Source: UBA5603 sp964501315 (GTDB taxonomy: Bacteria > Bacillota_I > Bacilli_A > Izemoplasmatales > Hujiaoplasmataceae). Taken from it: DNA of 29,753 nt. Below are positions 15,233-23,887 of the stretch, in pieces. The notes under the pieces are model-generated. The model was not told the origin of the DNA. It was given only the letters and a program-made list of their open reading frames with translations, and searched no databases. The translations under genes were made by a program, and so were the position numbers. The first letter of the stretch is position 1. Each line of letters begins with the position of its first letter. Location: contig CAZCSO010000018.1 in NCBI GenBank assembly GCA_964501315.1, forward strand, positions 1 through 29,753, written 5' to 3'.

Positions 15233-18200
15233 GTGATACGATTTGATTTATTTATACAATCATCCTATTCGTTTAACGGCAGTTTGTTGGATATCGACAA
15301 ACTGATTTTGCGTGCGAAAGAATGGGGTTATACAACTTTGGCATTGACGGATCAAACCAATTTACATGGAGCCGTTAAATTTTATCAAGGTTGCGTGAAA
15401 CACGGCATTAAACCCATCATCGGATTATCGGTTTCCATCAATTCGCCTTCTTATGGATCAGTACCGATGCTTCTATACGCTAAAAACAACGAAGGCTATC
15501 GCCATTTGATTGAAATCAGTTCGTTGCTCAATACGGAAGAAAAAGAATTGAGCTACGAATCACTTTCTTCCCGAAACAAAGGATTGATTGCCGTGGCGAT
15601 GATTCACAAAGGGTATTTATACTCCGAACTTGGCAACGACCACTTTGCCAACGTGACGGAGTTTTGCGAAACGTTCAATCGGTTATTTGATTCGTTTTAT
15701 TTGGGTATCGATATGACCGATATCGCTACGCAACTTAAACTTGGTACACTTGCCAGCACTTTATGGGATTCAATCATCATTAACCAGGTCAATTACCTAT
15801 CGGTAGATGATCGCTATGCATCGGATATTTTGGCAAGGATTTTAAATGACGAGGTTTTGTCGGAGGAATCCATCTTTACCGAAGCGTCGACGCATCACGC
15901 GTTACGAAAACCGGAAGAACTAACACAACTGAATAGCGATTTTTATAAGGAAATAACACGAACTGAAGCGCTTATTGAATCCATTCAGTGGACGATGGAA
16001 TTTGGGTCGTATCACTTACCGTTATATCCGGTCATGGAATCCGAAACAGCCGAGTCTTACTTGAGTAAACTCGCCAACAAAGGCCTGAAGCGGCGTTTCC
16101 AAATGATGAAACAACCGCTGTTTACCTTTGATCACTATCAATCCCGTTTAAATTTCGAATTGGATGTCATCCATAAAATGGGATTTGACGATTATTTTCT
16201 GATTGTTTGGGATTTTATCCTCTATGCCAAAAAAAGCGGTATTTTGGTGGGCCCCGGAAGAGGATCTTCAGCGGGATCGTTGGTCAGCTATGCTTTAGGG
16301 ATCGTCGATGTAGATCCTTTGGAGCATCATCTCTTTTTTGAACGTTTCTTAAATCCTGAACGAATCACCATGCCCGATATCGACTTAGACTTTCCTGATG
16401 ACGAACGTGATAACGTCATTCAATATGTTTTGGACAAATACGGAAAGGACCGTGTTTGTAACATCGTCGCCTTTGGAACGTTCCAAGGGAAATCAGCCAT
16501 TCGTGACGCCGCTCGGATATTAGGGGTTGAAGCGATGATTGTTGATCAGTTGACTTCGGATGTCAATCAAACCGATAACTCACTTTCCAGGTTTATCGAA
16601 GAAAATCCTGATAAATACGCATTTTATAATGAAAATCCCGTCATTCAAACCTTGCTTGATGTTTCATTACGAATCGAAGGATTACCGCGCCATCGCTCAA
16701 CTCACGCTGCGGGTATCATGATTACCGATCAGCCGATGATTCATTACGCTCCGGTATCGAACGGATTGATGGGTATGTATCAAACCCAATACGAAGCCAC
16801 TGATTTAGAAGCGCTTGGTTTGTTAAAGATTGATTTTTTGGGCATTCGAAACTTATCAATGATTGCGAAAACCCTTAAAAATATTGAATCTGAAACATCA
16901 GTTAAGATTGATTTGTACAAACTCCCCATGAATGACGAAAAGACGTTTCAGTTACTCAGAAACGTCCATACGTTGGGAATCTTTCAACTTGAATCACCCG
17001 GGATGATGAATTTGATGCGTCGCATGCAAATTCAGTCGTTTGACGATATCGCCGTCTGTATCGCGTTATTTAGACCCGGTCCGATGGAAAATATACCGCT
17101 CTTCTTGAAACGAAGAGCCGATCCCTCATCGGTTCGTTATCTGCATCCGGAGTTAATTCCGATTTTGAAAGATACGCATGGAATCATTGTCTATCAGGAA
17201 CAAATCATGCAAATTGCCAATCAATTTGCAGGCTATACTTACGGTGAAGCCGATGTTTTGAGACGAGCCGTCTCAAAAAAGAAAGAAGACGTCTTAATCA
17301 AAGAACGTCAAACCTTCATTGAAAAAGCCAAAGCCATGGGACGAGACGAAGCCATAAGCGATGAAATCTATGACTACATCGTCAAATTTGCGAATTATGG
17401 ATTTAATAAATCACATTCGGTCGTTTATGCTCTGGTTGCCTATTGGATGGCGTATCTAAAAGCCAATTATCCGGACTATTTCATGGGTGCCTTGCTCGAT
17501 AACGCGATTGGTTCTTCAACCGCAACGAATCTTTATATCAAAGAAAGTCAAAAACTGAATTTATCCATCTTACCGCCGCTCATCAATCAATCGCAGAAAT
17601 ACTATCATAAAGAAGAAACAGGCATTCGCTATCCCTATTTGGGCATACGAGGCATTGGTCCGGTCATTGCGGAAAAGCTATCGGAGATGACCATTGACGC
17701 ACCGATCACATCGTTTCTCGATTTCATGCGCCGAAGTAAAGGGATTAACACAAAAGCAGTGGAATCGTTGATTCAAGTGGGTGTGTTTGATGGGTTCCCG
17801 CAAACAAAGAAAACGTTGATTCAAAACATTACTCAGGTCATGAATTTTATTGAATTCAACGATGCCTCTCACGATGATTTGTTTCTTTATTTGGAAGGCG
17901 AAGAGTATTCGCATCACGAATTGATGAAATTTGAAAAAGAACTCTTAGGCATCAACCTTCGCTATCATGTATTATCTCCCTATAGGGATTGGATCAAATC
18001 GCATCAGTACCACACACCTTCAGACCTTGAAGAGACAATCATGGGTTCTATCAATTTAGTAGGTGTCCTATCTCGACTGAAAACGATAAAAACCAAACGC
18101 AACGAAACGATGGCGTTTGTGGACATTGAAGATGCCTTTTCAACGCTAGAAGGGGTCTTATTTGTGGATGGTTACCGAGCGTATTCAACCATCTTAAAAA

Positions 18201-18301
18201 CCGGCGAGCCGTATTTGTTTACGGGTCATATTGAAGAACGAAATGAACGTCGTCAATTAATCATTGACACCGTTCAAGCAATTAAGGAGGAATTATCATG
18301 A
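15233..18301 (+). CDS. dnaE: DNA polymerase III alpha subunit, DnaE type
   Basis: A 1022-residue replicative polymerase subunit (Bacillus DnaE is about 1115). In order: N-terminal PHP domain (about 1-200), palm/thumb/fingers with the catalytic pair in MPDIDLDF (D384, D386) and the third Asp in KIDFLG (D534), GPGRGSSAGSLV, NKSHSVVYALVAYWMAYLK, a helix-hairpin-helix region near 790, and a C-terminal OB fold. The PHP metal site is degenerate: the usual VHSxYS reads IQSSYS and TDD-H reads TDQTN. In Firmicutes DnaE works with PolC, extending primers on the lagging strand. GTG 15233 follows GGTGA by 5 nt. TTG 15221 and GTG 15224 are alternative starts. It overlaps pfkA by 4 nt. Confidence 0.95.
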   Translation: MIRFDLFIQSSYSFNGSLLDIDKLILRAKEWGYTTLALTDQTNLHGAVKFYQGCVKHGIKPIIGLSVSINSPSYGSVPMLLYAKNNEGYRHLIEISSLLNTEEKELSYESLSSRNKGLIAVAMIHKGYLYSELGNDHFANVTEFCETFNRLFDSFYLGIDMTDIATQLKLGTLASTLWDSIIINQVNYLSVDDRYASDILARILNDEVLSEESIFTEASTHHALRKPEELTQLNSDFYKEITRTEALIESIQWTMEFGSYHLPLYPVMESETAESYLSKLANKGLKRRFQMMKQPLFTFDHYQSRLNFELDVIHKMGFDDYFLIVWDFILYAKKSGILVGPGRGSSAGSLVSYALGIVDVDPLEHHLFFERFLNPERITMPDIDLDFPDDERDNVIQYVLDKYGKDRVCNIVAFGTFQGKSAIRDAARILGVEAMIVDQLTSDVNQTDNSLSRFIEENPDKYAFYNENPVIQTLLDVSLRIEGLPRHRSTHAAGIMITDQPMIHYAPVSNGLMGMYQTQYEATDLEALGLLKIDFLGIRNLSMIAKTLKNIESETSVKIDLYKLPMNDEKTFQLLRNVHTLGIFQLESPGMMNLMRRMQIQSFDDIAVCIALFRPGPMENIPLFLKRRADPSSVRYLHPELIPILKDTHGIIVYQEQIMQIANQFAGYTYGEADVLRRAVSKKKEDVLIKERQTFIEKAKAMGRDEAISDEIYDYIVKFANYGFNKSHSVVYALVAYWMAYLKANYPDYFMGALLDNAIGSSTATNLYIKESQKLNLSILPPLINQSQKYYHKEETGIRYPYLGIRGIGPVIAEKLSEMTIDAPITSFLDFMRRSKGINTKAVESLIQVGVFDGFPQTKKTLIQNITQVMNFIEFNDASHDDLFLYLEGEEYSHHELMKFEKELLGINLRYHVLSPYRDWIKSHQYHTPSDLEETIMGSINLVGVLSRLKTIKTKRNETMAFVDIEDAFSTLEGVLFVDGYRAYSTILKTGEPYLFTGHIEERNERRQLIIDTVQAIKEELS

Positions 18302-19251
18302 ATAAAATTGCTGTTTTGACCTCAGGGGGCGACGCTCCGGGAATGAATGCGGCTATTCGCGCCGTCGTTCGAACCGCTCTATATTATGGGTACGAAGCCT
18401 ATGGTGTTTACGATGGGTATAAAGGCCTAGTTCAAAACAAGATCAAACCTTTGAATCGAAATGATGTCGGTCAGATTTTGACTCATGGTGGCACGATTTT
18501 AGGATCGTCTCGATTACCGGAATTCAAAGAAGAAGCGGTTCAAAAACAAGCCGTCGACAATCTAAAACAACTCGGAATCGATACCTTGGTTGTGATTGGC
18601 GGCGACGGGACCTACCGGGGTGCTATGGCACTGAACCGATTAGGAATTCAGTGCATCGCCTTGCCGGGAACCATTGACAACGACATTGCCTCAACCGAAT
18701 ACACCATCGGCTTTTTTACGGCTTTGGATACCGCCATTTGGGCCATCGATAAACTTCGTGATACCTCATTTTCTCATCAACGCTGTACGGTTGTGGAAGT
18801 AATGGGACGTAATTGCGGTGATTTATCAATCTTCTCAGGCGTAGCCTGTGGTGCCGAGATTGTCATTACGAAAGAAACGGGCTTCGATCGTGATGAGATA
18901 TTATCGCAAATACGGGGCGCAAAAGCCAAAGGCAAACGTCACTTGATCATTGTCGTAGCTGAAAATATGCTCAATGTCTTTGATTTGGCTAAAGATATTC
19001 AGGCCAATACCGAATACGAAACTAGAGCGACGGTTTTGGGTCACATTCAACGGGGTGGAAATCCCAGTTCGTTTGACCGAATCTTGGCTTCGAAAATGGG
19101 ATCGTACGCCGTCGAGTTATTGCGTCAAGGAATCAGCGGGAAGGCCGTTTGTTCCGATGGAATTGACGTAAGCTACATTGATATCGATGATGCTTTAACC
19201 AAGGAGAAACGCACAACCGATTTGTACGATTACTTGGAAAAACTAAATTAA
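18298..19251 (+). CDS. pfkA: ATP-dependent 6-phosphofructokinase
   Basis: A 317-residue PfkA (usual length about 319-325), phosphorylating fructose 6-phosphate in glycolysis. The N-terminal nucleotide loop is TSGGDAPGMN. GGDG at 101-104, with Gly at 104, indicates use of ATP rather than pyrophosphate. TIDND is at 125-129 with catalytic Asp 127, and MGRNCGDLS follows. ATG 18298 overlaps the dnaE stop by 4 nt and has AAGGAGG upstream. The dnaE-pfkA pair is common in Bacilli and Mollicutes, but the usual partner pyk does not follow. A terminator begins at the stop codon. Confidence 0.98.
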   Translation: MNKIAVLTSGGDAPGMNAAIRAVVRTALYYGYEAYGVYDGYKGLVQNKIKPLNRNDVGQILTHGGTILGSSRLPEFKEEAVQKQAVDNLKQLGIDTLVVIGGDGTYRGAMALNRLGIQCIALPGTIDNDIASTEYTIGFFTALDTAIWAIDKLRDTSFSHQRCTVVEVMGRNCGDLSIFSGVACGAEIVITKETGFDRDEILSQIRGAKAKGKRHLIIVVAENMLNVFDLAKDIQANTEYETRATVLGHIQRGGNPSSFDRILASKMGSYAVELLRQGISGKAVCSDGIDVSYIDIDDALTKEKRTTDLYDYLEKLN

Positions 19252-19288
19252 AACGGTGTGATGGTTGCCATCACACCGTTTCTTTCTT
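19251..19288. terminator. Bidirectional terminator between pfkA and the radical SAM gene
   Basis: A perfect 14-bp stem (AAACGGTGTGATGG with CCATCACACCGTTT) around a 3-nt TTG loop, followed by a T-rich tract. The TGA stop of the converging gene (19271-19273) lies inside the stem, and its transcript sees a T-rich tract on the other side. Confidence 0.93.
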
Positions 19289-20920
19289 AAGAGTATCGAT
19301 AATTCGTTGGTCTGGGTAAAATAATCCAATCAAATAATCGTTGGTTCGTTCAATCACAATTCCGTACTTATACAAATCATCAATTCGTTCGTTTTTGTGA
19401 ATCGCATGATAGCGTCTCAACACTTCATTTTTGTTTGCTTTGGATAGAACAGGTTTCCACCAAACTTGTGGTTTGATATGTGCATAACGAAGATAATCCA
19501 TCACCAATAAATCGTGATAAATAACGTAATGATGGGGTAATGTGGTTTTGACATAGGCATCAATCCTAGTGAAGCAATCCACCAACTGGTATCGGTGAAA
19601 ATCGAACCCTTTTTCGAGTAACTCATGACCAAAGGTGTTCATGAAGTCAAACGGTGATTCGACCTGTTGGGTCAACCATTGAAAACTAGTATTCATGAAC
19701 CCTTTATTCCAAAACAATTCAAGAATGGATTCGGTAATGTGAATTTCATTCACGTCCGATGACGATAAGACGTTGTTTTGAATCATTTCATAGGGTGGGT
19801 TCTCATCGTATCGATAATCGTACAAATGGGCGTTCCTACGTAACTTAGTACCCCGTAACATCTTTAAGAAGCCTAGTTGCAATTCCTTAGCATAAAGCGA
19901 ATAAACCGTATCAAAGGTTAATTTAAATCGATTCAAATCCTCATCAGGAAGACCGGCAATGAGATCGAGATGCAAATCGATGACGTTTCCTTCGATGATT
20001 TTTTTAATGTTGTGGAACAGTTTTTCGTTATTTTGGTGCCGATCAACCAATTGGTTTGTACGTTCGTGTGTGGACTGAATGCCAATCTCAAATCGGAATA
20101 ATCCTTTGGGAGCGTGACGATTGAGATGGTCAATGATGGTTTCTGGAAGTAAATCGCCGGTGATTTCAAACTGAAACACCGTGTTTTCTTGATGGTTTTC
20201 AATCAGAAAATCAAACAAGTCCAACGCAATTTTCATATTATAGTTAAAGGTACGGTCTAGAAATTTAAATACGTTTGCACCTTGATTCATCAGCGAGATA
20301 AGAGTACTCTTAACGGTATCCAAATCAAAAAAGCGAACGCTATTTTCTAACGAAGCCAAACAATAGGCACAATGGAATGGACAGCCTCTTGATAACTCAA
20401 CATACTGAATCTTTGATTGGATTGCCTCAGGTGTCATCCAATCATAAGGGCTTTTTAATTGACTTAAAGGTTCAATCGGGATAATTGGATTTTGTCGGAT
20501 ACCGTTATCTCGGTATGCAAGATTCACAACATCGCATAAAGGTGATTTGTTTTGAATCGATTGAATCAACTGATTGAATGCCAGTTCGCCTTCACCGCAA
20601 ATGATGTAATCAACGAGCGTGTTCGTTAAATAATAGGGTGCGTCATAGCTGACTTCCGGACCGCCATAGACGATGATGACAGGTCTTTCTGCCTTCAATC
20701 GTCTTGTTAATTCTTTTACGATTGTGACGTTCCATAGATACACAGAAAAGCCAATGACATCATAAGCTTCAATCGTCAGTTGGTTCATCATCGATTCAAT
20801 CGAATCTTTGATGGTGAATTCAACAAGGGTAGACGGATACGACAGATTCGCTTTTAAGTAGCGAATCGCCAAATTGGTATGAATGTATTTTGAATCAATA
20901 CTGACGAGTCCGATTTTCAT
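19271..20920 (-). CDS. Cobalamin-binding-type radical SAM protein (DUF4080-like)
   Basis: A 549-residue protein. Residues 1-140 have the fold pattern of a B12-binding domain (VIGFSVYLWN, VYGGPEVSYD, CGEGE), without the DxHxxG motif that ligates cobalamin. The radical SAM cluster motif is CPFHCAYC with C180, C184 and C187. The barrel continues to about 400 (IGIQSTHERTNQLVDRHQN, DLIAGLPDE) and a DUF4080-like C-terminal region follows. Many members are anaerobic methyltransferases or oxidoreductases of unknown substrate, and so is this one. ATG 20920 follows AGGTGA by 5 nt. It is divergent from uvrB. Confidence 0.88.
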   Translation of the reverse strand: MKIGLVSIDSKYIHTNLAIRYLKANLSYPSTLVEFTIKDSIESMMNQLTIEAYDVIGFSVYLWNVTIVKELTRRLKAERPVIIVYGGPEVSYDAPYYLTNTLVDYIICGEGELAFNQLIQSIQNKSPLCDVVNLAYRDNGIRQNPIIPIEPLSQLKSPYDWMTPEAIQSKIQYVELSRGCPFHCAYCLASLENSVRFFDLDTVKSTLISLMNQGANVFKFLDRTFNYNMKIALDLFDFLIENHQENTVFQFEITGDLLPETIIDHLNRHAPKGLFRFEIGIQSTHERTNQLVDRHQNNEKLFHNIKKIIEGNVIDLHLDLIAGLPDEDLNRFKLTFDTVYSLYAKELQLGFLKMLRGTKLRRNAHLYDYRYDENPPYEMIQNNVLSSSDVNEIHITESILELFWNKGFMNTSFQWLTQQVESPFDFMNTFGHELLEKGFDFHRYQLVDCFTRIDAYVKTTLPHHYVIYHDLLVMDYLRYAHIKPQVWWKPVLSKANKNEVLRRYHAIHKNERIDDLYKYGIVIERTNDYLIGLFYPDQRIIDTLKKETV

Positions 20921-20936
20921 GGTATCACCTGATTCT

Positions 20937-20942
20937 ATTGTA
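20937..20942 (-). promoter_or_regulatory. Probable -10 element of the radical SAM gene
   Basis: Read on the minus strand this is TACAAT, about 17 nt upstream of the start codon. The -35 at 17-nt spacing (TAGGCG) is poor. It shares the short divergent region with the uvrB promoter. Confidence 0.45.
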
Positions 20943-20984
20943 TCAAATTTGACGCTATTCGCCTAAACATATTATCCATATCTA

Positions 20985-20993
20985 TGGTATACT
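20985..20993 (+). promoter_or_regulatory. Extended -10 promoter element of uvrB
   Basis: TGG directly before TATACT (20988-20993), with a weak -35. Transcription would begin near 21000, immediately at the AGGTGA ribosome site. Confidence 0.6.
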
Positions 20994-21010
20994 TATGTCA
21001 GGTGATAAGC

Positions 21011-22972
21011 ATGGATCAATTTAAACTCATATCGGACTACCAACCCATGGGTGATCAACCCGAAGCGATTGTGTCGTTGACAAACAACTTAAACGCCGGC
21101 ATTAAAGAACAAGTTTTATTGGGGGCAACCGGTACGGGAAAAACGTATACCATTGCCAACGTCATTCAAGCCGTAAACAAACCAACGTTGGTTCTGGCGC
21201 ACAATAAAACATTAGCCGGACAATTGTACAACGAGTTAAAAACGCTATTTCCGGAAAATCGGGTCGAATACTTTATTTCGTATTATGACTATTATCAACC
21301 CGAAGCTTACGTGCCCGGGCGCGATCTCTATATAGAAAAAGATGCTTCAATTAACGAAGAGATTGATGAGATGCGCCATGCGGCAACCTCATCGATTTTA
21401 GAACGTCGGGATACCATCGTAGTGGCTTCGGTATCGTGTATTTACGGTATAGGTGACCCAGAGGATTATAAGAATGGAATGATCACGCTACGGATGGGGG
21501 ATGTGTACGGCCGTGATGTTTTACTAAAAAAACTCATTCAAATATTGTTCGTTCGCAACGACATCGATTTTGTCCGCGGTAGTTTCCGAGTCAAAGGGGA
21601 TGTCGTTGAGATCTTACCTACGTATGAAAAAACCAATGCAATAAGGGTAGAGTTTGATTTTGATGCCATCAAGCGGATTCGTGAGTTTCATATTGTTACC
21701 GGTGAAATTATCAAAGACTATCAGATGATCACGTTATTCCCCGCTTCTCACTTTTTAACCAATCGTGACAAGCTCGACGAAGCGTTAAAACGAATCAAAG
21801 AAGAATTATACGATCAAATTCGTCTTTTTAAATCGAAAGGACAATTACTGGAAGCCGAACGGATTGAACAAAGAACCATGTATGATTTGGAACTATTAAG
21901 TGAAATGGGAACTTGTGCCGGGGTTGAAAACTATTCACGGCATCTAGCATTAAGAGAAGCAGGTGAAACTCCCTCGGTGTTGATTGATTTCTTCCCAGAT
22001 GATTTTTTACTGGTCGTCGATGAATCGCACGTTACCTTGCCACAAGTCAGAGGAATGTTTAACGGTGACCGTTCCCGTAAACAGACACTGGTTGATTACG
22101 GTTTCCGTTTACCCTCTGCACTGGATAACCGTCCTTTGAACTTCGATGAATTCAAACAAAAAATCAATCAAGTTATCTATGTATCTGCGACACCCGGTGA
22201 CTATGAGTTAGCCCAAACGCCACACATTATTGAACAGATTATTCGACCGACAGGATTGCTTGACCCAGTCGTTATCGTCAGACCGTCAGAAGGACAAATC
22301 GATGATTTGTTAAGTGAAATAGAGGCAACGCTCGCACGTAAAGAACGTGTCTTGATTACGACATTGACCATCAAGATGAGTGAAGATTTGACCGATTATT
22401 TAAAATCGCTCGGTTATCAAGTTGCGTATTTGCATTCGGAGATTAAATCGCTTGAACGAATGGACATCATTCGAAAACTGCGGTTAGGAACCTACGACAT
22501 TTTAGTTGGGATTAACCTGCTTAGAGAAGGACTTGATTTACCGGAAGTATCGACCATTGCGATTTTGGATGCCGATAAAGAAGGATTCTTAAGAAGTGAC
22601 CGGTCATTGGTTCAAACCATAGGACGTGCTGCCCGTAATGTTAACGGCAAGGTTATTATGTACGCCGACAAGATGACGCCATCGATGACGTATGCCATCA
22701 AGGAAACCAGTCGGCGTCGTCAAATTCAAGAAGCATTCAATGATATAAATCATATTGTACCGAAAACCATCATTAAAGCCGTACCAGATTCGCTATCGAT
22801 TAAGATTGATAAGAAAACGGGCGAGGTTAACTTCAAGAAGTTGTCGAAAAAAGATGTCGAGAAATCTATCGATATATTGGAACGACAAATGCGACAAGCA
22901 GCGAAAGATTTGGATTTCGAACGAGCTGCCGAACTTCGAGACATCATTATCGAGATGAAAAGTCATCTATGA
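21011..22972 (+). CDS. uvrB: Excinuclease ABC subunit B
   Basis: A 653-residue UvrB (usual about 655-675), the damage-verifying helicase-like subunit of nucleotide excision repair. Walker A is GATGTGKT at 38-45, and the damage-binding hairpin region contains YYDYYQPEAYVP. DESH and later helicase motifs (INLLREGLDLPEVS, QTIGRAARN) are present, and a C-terminal UVR motif (QMRQAAKDLDFERAAELRD) binds UvrA or UvrC. ATG 21011 follows AGGTGA. An in-frame ATG at 20984 lies inside the -10 box and is rejected. uvrA, usually next to uvrB, is not here. It overlaps the next gene by 4 nt. Confidence 0.97.
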   Translation: MDQFKLISDYQPMGDQPEAIVSLTNNLNAGIKEQVLLGATGTGKTYTIANVIQAVNKPTLVLAHNKTLAGQLYNELKTLFPENRVEYFISYYDYYQPEAYVPGRDLYIEKDASINEEIDEMRHAATSSILERRDTIVVASVSCIYGIGDPEDYKNGMITLRMGDVYGRDVLLKKLIQILFVRNDIDFVRGSFRVKGDVVEILPTYEKTNAIRVEFDFDAIKRIREFHIVTGEIIKDYQMITLFPASHFLTNRDKLDEALKRIKEELYDQIRLFKSKGQLLEAERIEQRTMYDLELLSEMGTCAGVENYSRHLALREAGETPSVLIDFFPDDFLLVVDESHVTLPQVRGMFNGDRSRKQTLVDYGFRLPSALDNRPLNFDEFKQKINQVIYVSATPGDYELAQTPHIIEQIIRPTGLLDPVVIVRPSEGQIDDLLSEIEATLARKERVLITTLTIKMSEDLTDYLKSLGYQVAYLHSEIKSLERMDIIRKLRLGTYDILVGINLLREGLDLPEVSTIAILDADKEGFLRSDRSLVQTIGRAARNVNGKVIMYADKMTPSMTYAIKETSRRRQIQEAFNDINHIVPKTIIKAVPDSLSIKIDKKTGEVNFKKLSKKDVEKSIDILERQMRQAAKDLDFERAAELRDIIIEMKSHL

Positions 22973-23406
22973 AACGAATTTTTTATATTATAGCTTCCGT
23001 CGTTATGACAGGACTAATTTTTGGATTCTCAGCACAATCGGCGTCTACATCCTCTGAACTCTCATCCGGTTTGACAGATTTTCTTTATAGAGGGATCGAC
23101 GCTTTATCCATTCCGCTTTCATACGATACCTTTCATTGGATTGTTCGTAAGTGCGCCCATGTAATCGAATTTATGTTGCTGGGGTATTTTTATACTTCTG
23201 CAGCCTTACCAAGTCGAAAACGGCTTCTCATTGTGATTGTACTGGGATTAGTCGTAGCCTTGACCGACGAAACCATTCAACAGTTCTTTGAAGGAAGAGG
23301 TCCATCGATTTTCGATGCATTCGTCTTTGATTTCAGTGGATTTTTGATAGGATGCTTTCTAACACTCAAAATCAATAAAATTAAGTTCAAATTTAACATC
23401 TCTTAG
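22969..23406 (+). CDS. VanZ-like membrane protein
   Basis: A 145-residue protein with four predicted membrane helices (about 3-20, 58-78, 85-104 and 116-135). The VanZ family core is clear: RKCAHVIEFMLLGY and TDETIQQFFEGRGPSIFDAF. Other family members are linked to low-level teicoplanin resistance, but the molecular role is unknown. ATG 22969 overlaps the uvrB stop (ATGA), so it depends on the uvrB transcript. Its stop lies in the loop of the following terminator. Confidence 0.88.
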   Translation: MKRIFYIIASVVMTGLIFGFSAQSASTSSELSSGLTDFLYRGIDALSIPLSYDTFHWIVRKCAHVIEFMLLGYFYTSAALPSRKRLLIVIVLGLVVALTDETIQQFFEGRGPSIFDAFVFDFSGFLIGCFLTLKINKIKFKFNIS

Positions 23407-23423
23407 AGATGTTATTTTTTTTA
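23395..23423 (+). terminator. Rho-independent terminator of uvrB-vanZ
   Basis: AACATCTC pairs with GAGATGTT around a 3-nt loop and is followed by ATTTTTTTTA. The vanZ stop codon TAG (23404-23406) spans the loop. Confidence 0.88.
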
Positions 23424-23456
23424 TTAAAAATATTTAAAAAAATATTAAAAAAATGC

Positions 23457-23485
23457 TTGTAATTTAATTAAAATATTAATATAAT
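23457..23485 (+). promoter_or_regulatory. Promoter 1 of the small-protein cluster
   Basis: TTGTAA and TATAAT (23480-23485) with 17-nt spacing in a very AT-rich stretch. From the -10 onward it resembles promoter 2 at 23816-23844: 26 of 35 aligned positions are identical without gaps. Confidence 0.75.
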
Positions 23486-23511
23486 TAAGGTGCAAGTTAA
23501 AAAAATTAATT

Positions 23512-23557
23512 AAATCATTAAAAAGATTAAAAAAATCAATCTTAAATTAAATGATTT
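23512..23557 (+). other. AU-rich leader hairpin before the 76-residue protein
   Basis: The outer stem is AAATCATT (23512-23519) with AATGATTT (23550-23557). The inner stem is AAGATT (23523-23528) with AATCTT (23538-23543). It ends a few bases before AAGGAGGA, so it could influence translation. The AU content makes it weak and possibly temperature-sensitive. Confidence 0.35.
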
Positions 23558-23577
23558 TAAAAAAGGAGGACATAACG

Positions 23578-23808
23578 ATGAAATCATTCATTCATTGGAT
23601 TAAAAGCTTAGTAGCCCGCATCCAAAATCAATCAACCCAATCTTACTCAACGATTGATCAAGCGTTTCTATCAGATGAAACGACACTGTCAAAACGTCAT
23701 TGTTTAAAAAGCGTGGCTTGCTGGCTTAGATGGTCTGAATCAATCTATGATGTATCACGTCAGCATGAGTCCTGGGTCCCATTTAGCAAAAATCTACTGA
23801 GTATGTAA
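23578..23808 (+). CDS. Uncharacterised 76-residue protein
   Basis: Not recognised. It is a small basic protein with an amphipathic N-terminus (MKSFIHWIKSLVARI) and a Trp-rich segment (CLKSVACWLRWSESIYD, about residues 46-62), with no clear membrane helix or signal peptide. The gene looks real: its own strong promoter lies 92 nt upstream of the start, AAGGAGGA sits 8-9 nt before ATG 23578, and a second promoter follows for the next gene. An in-frame ATG at 23551 precedes the ribosome site and is rejected. Its promoter nearly duplicates that of the downstream operon, which suggests shared regulation. Confidence 0.7.
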   Translation: MKSFIHWIKSLVARIQNQSTQSYSTIDQAFLSDETTLSKRHCLKSVACWLRWSESIYDVSRQHESWVPFSKNLLSM

Positions 23809-23815
23809 AAAATGG

Positions 23816-23844
23816 TTGCAAAATCAATCATAATTTAATATTAT
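23816..23844 (+). promoter_or_regulatory. Promoter 2 of the small-protein cluster
   Basis: TTGCAA and TATTAT (23839-23844) with 17-nt spacing. Both flanks resemble promoter 1, including AAAATG before the -35 and an A-tract after the -10. It drives the genes from 23888 on. Confidence 0.75.
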
Positions 23845-23887
23845 TAAAGTATGAATTGAAAAAATTTATAAAAGGAGGACAAAATTT

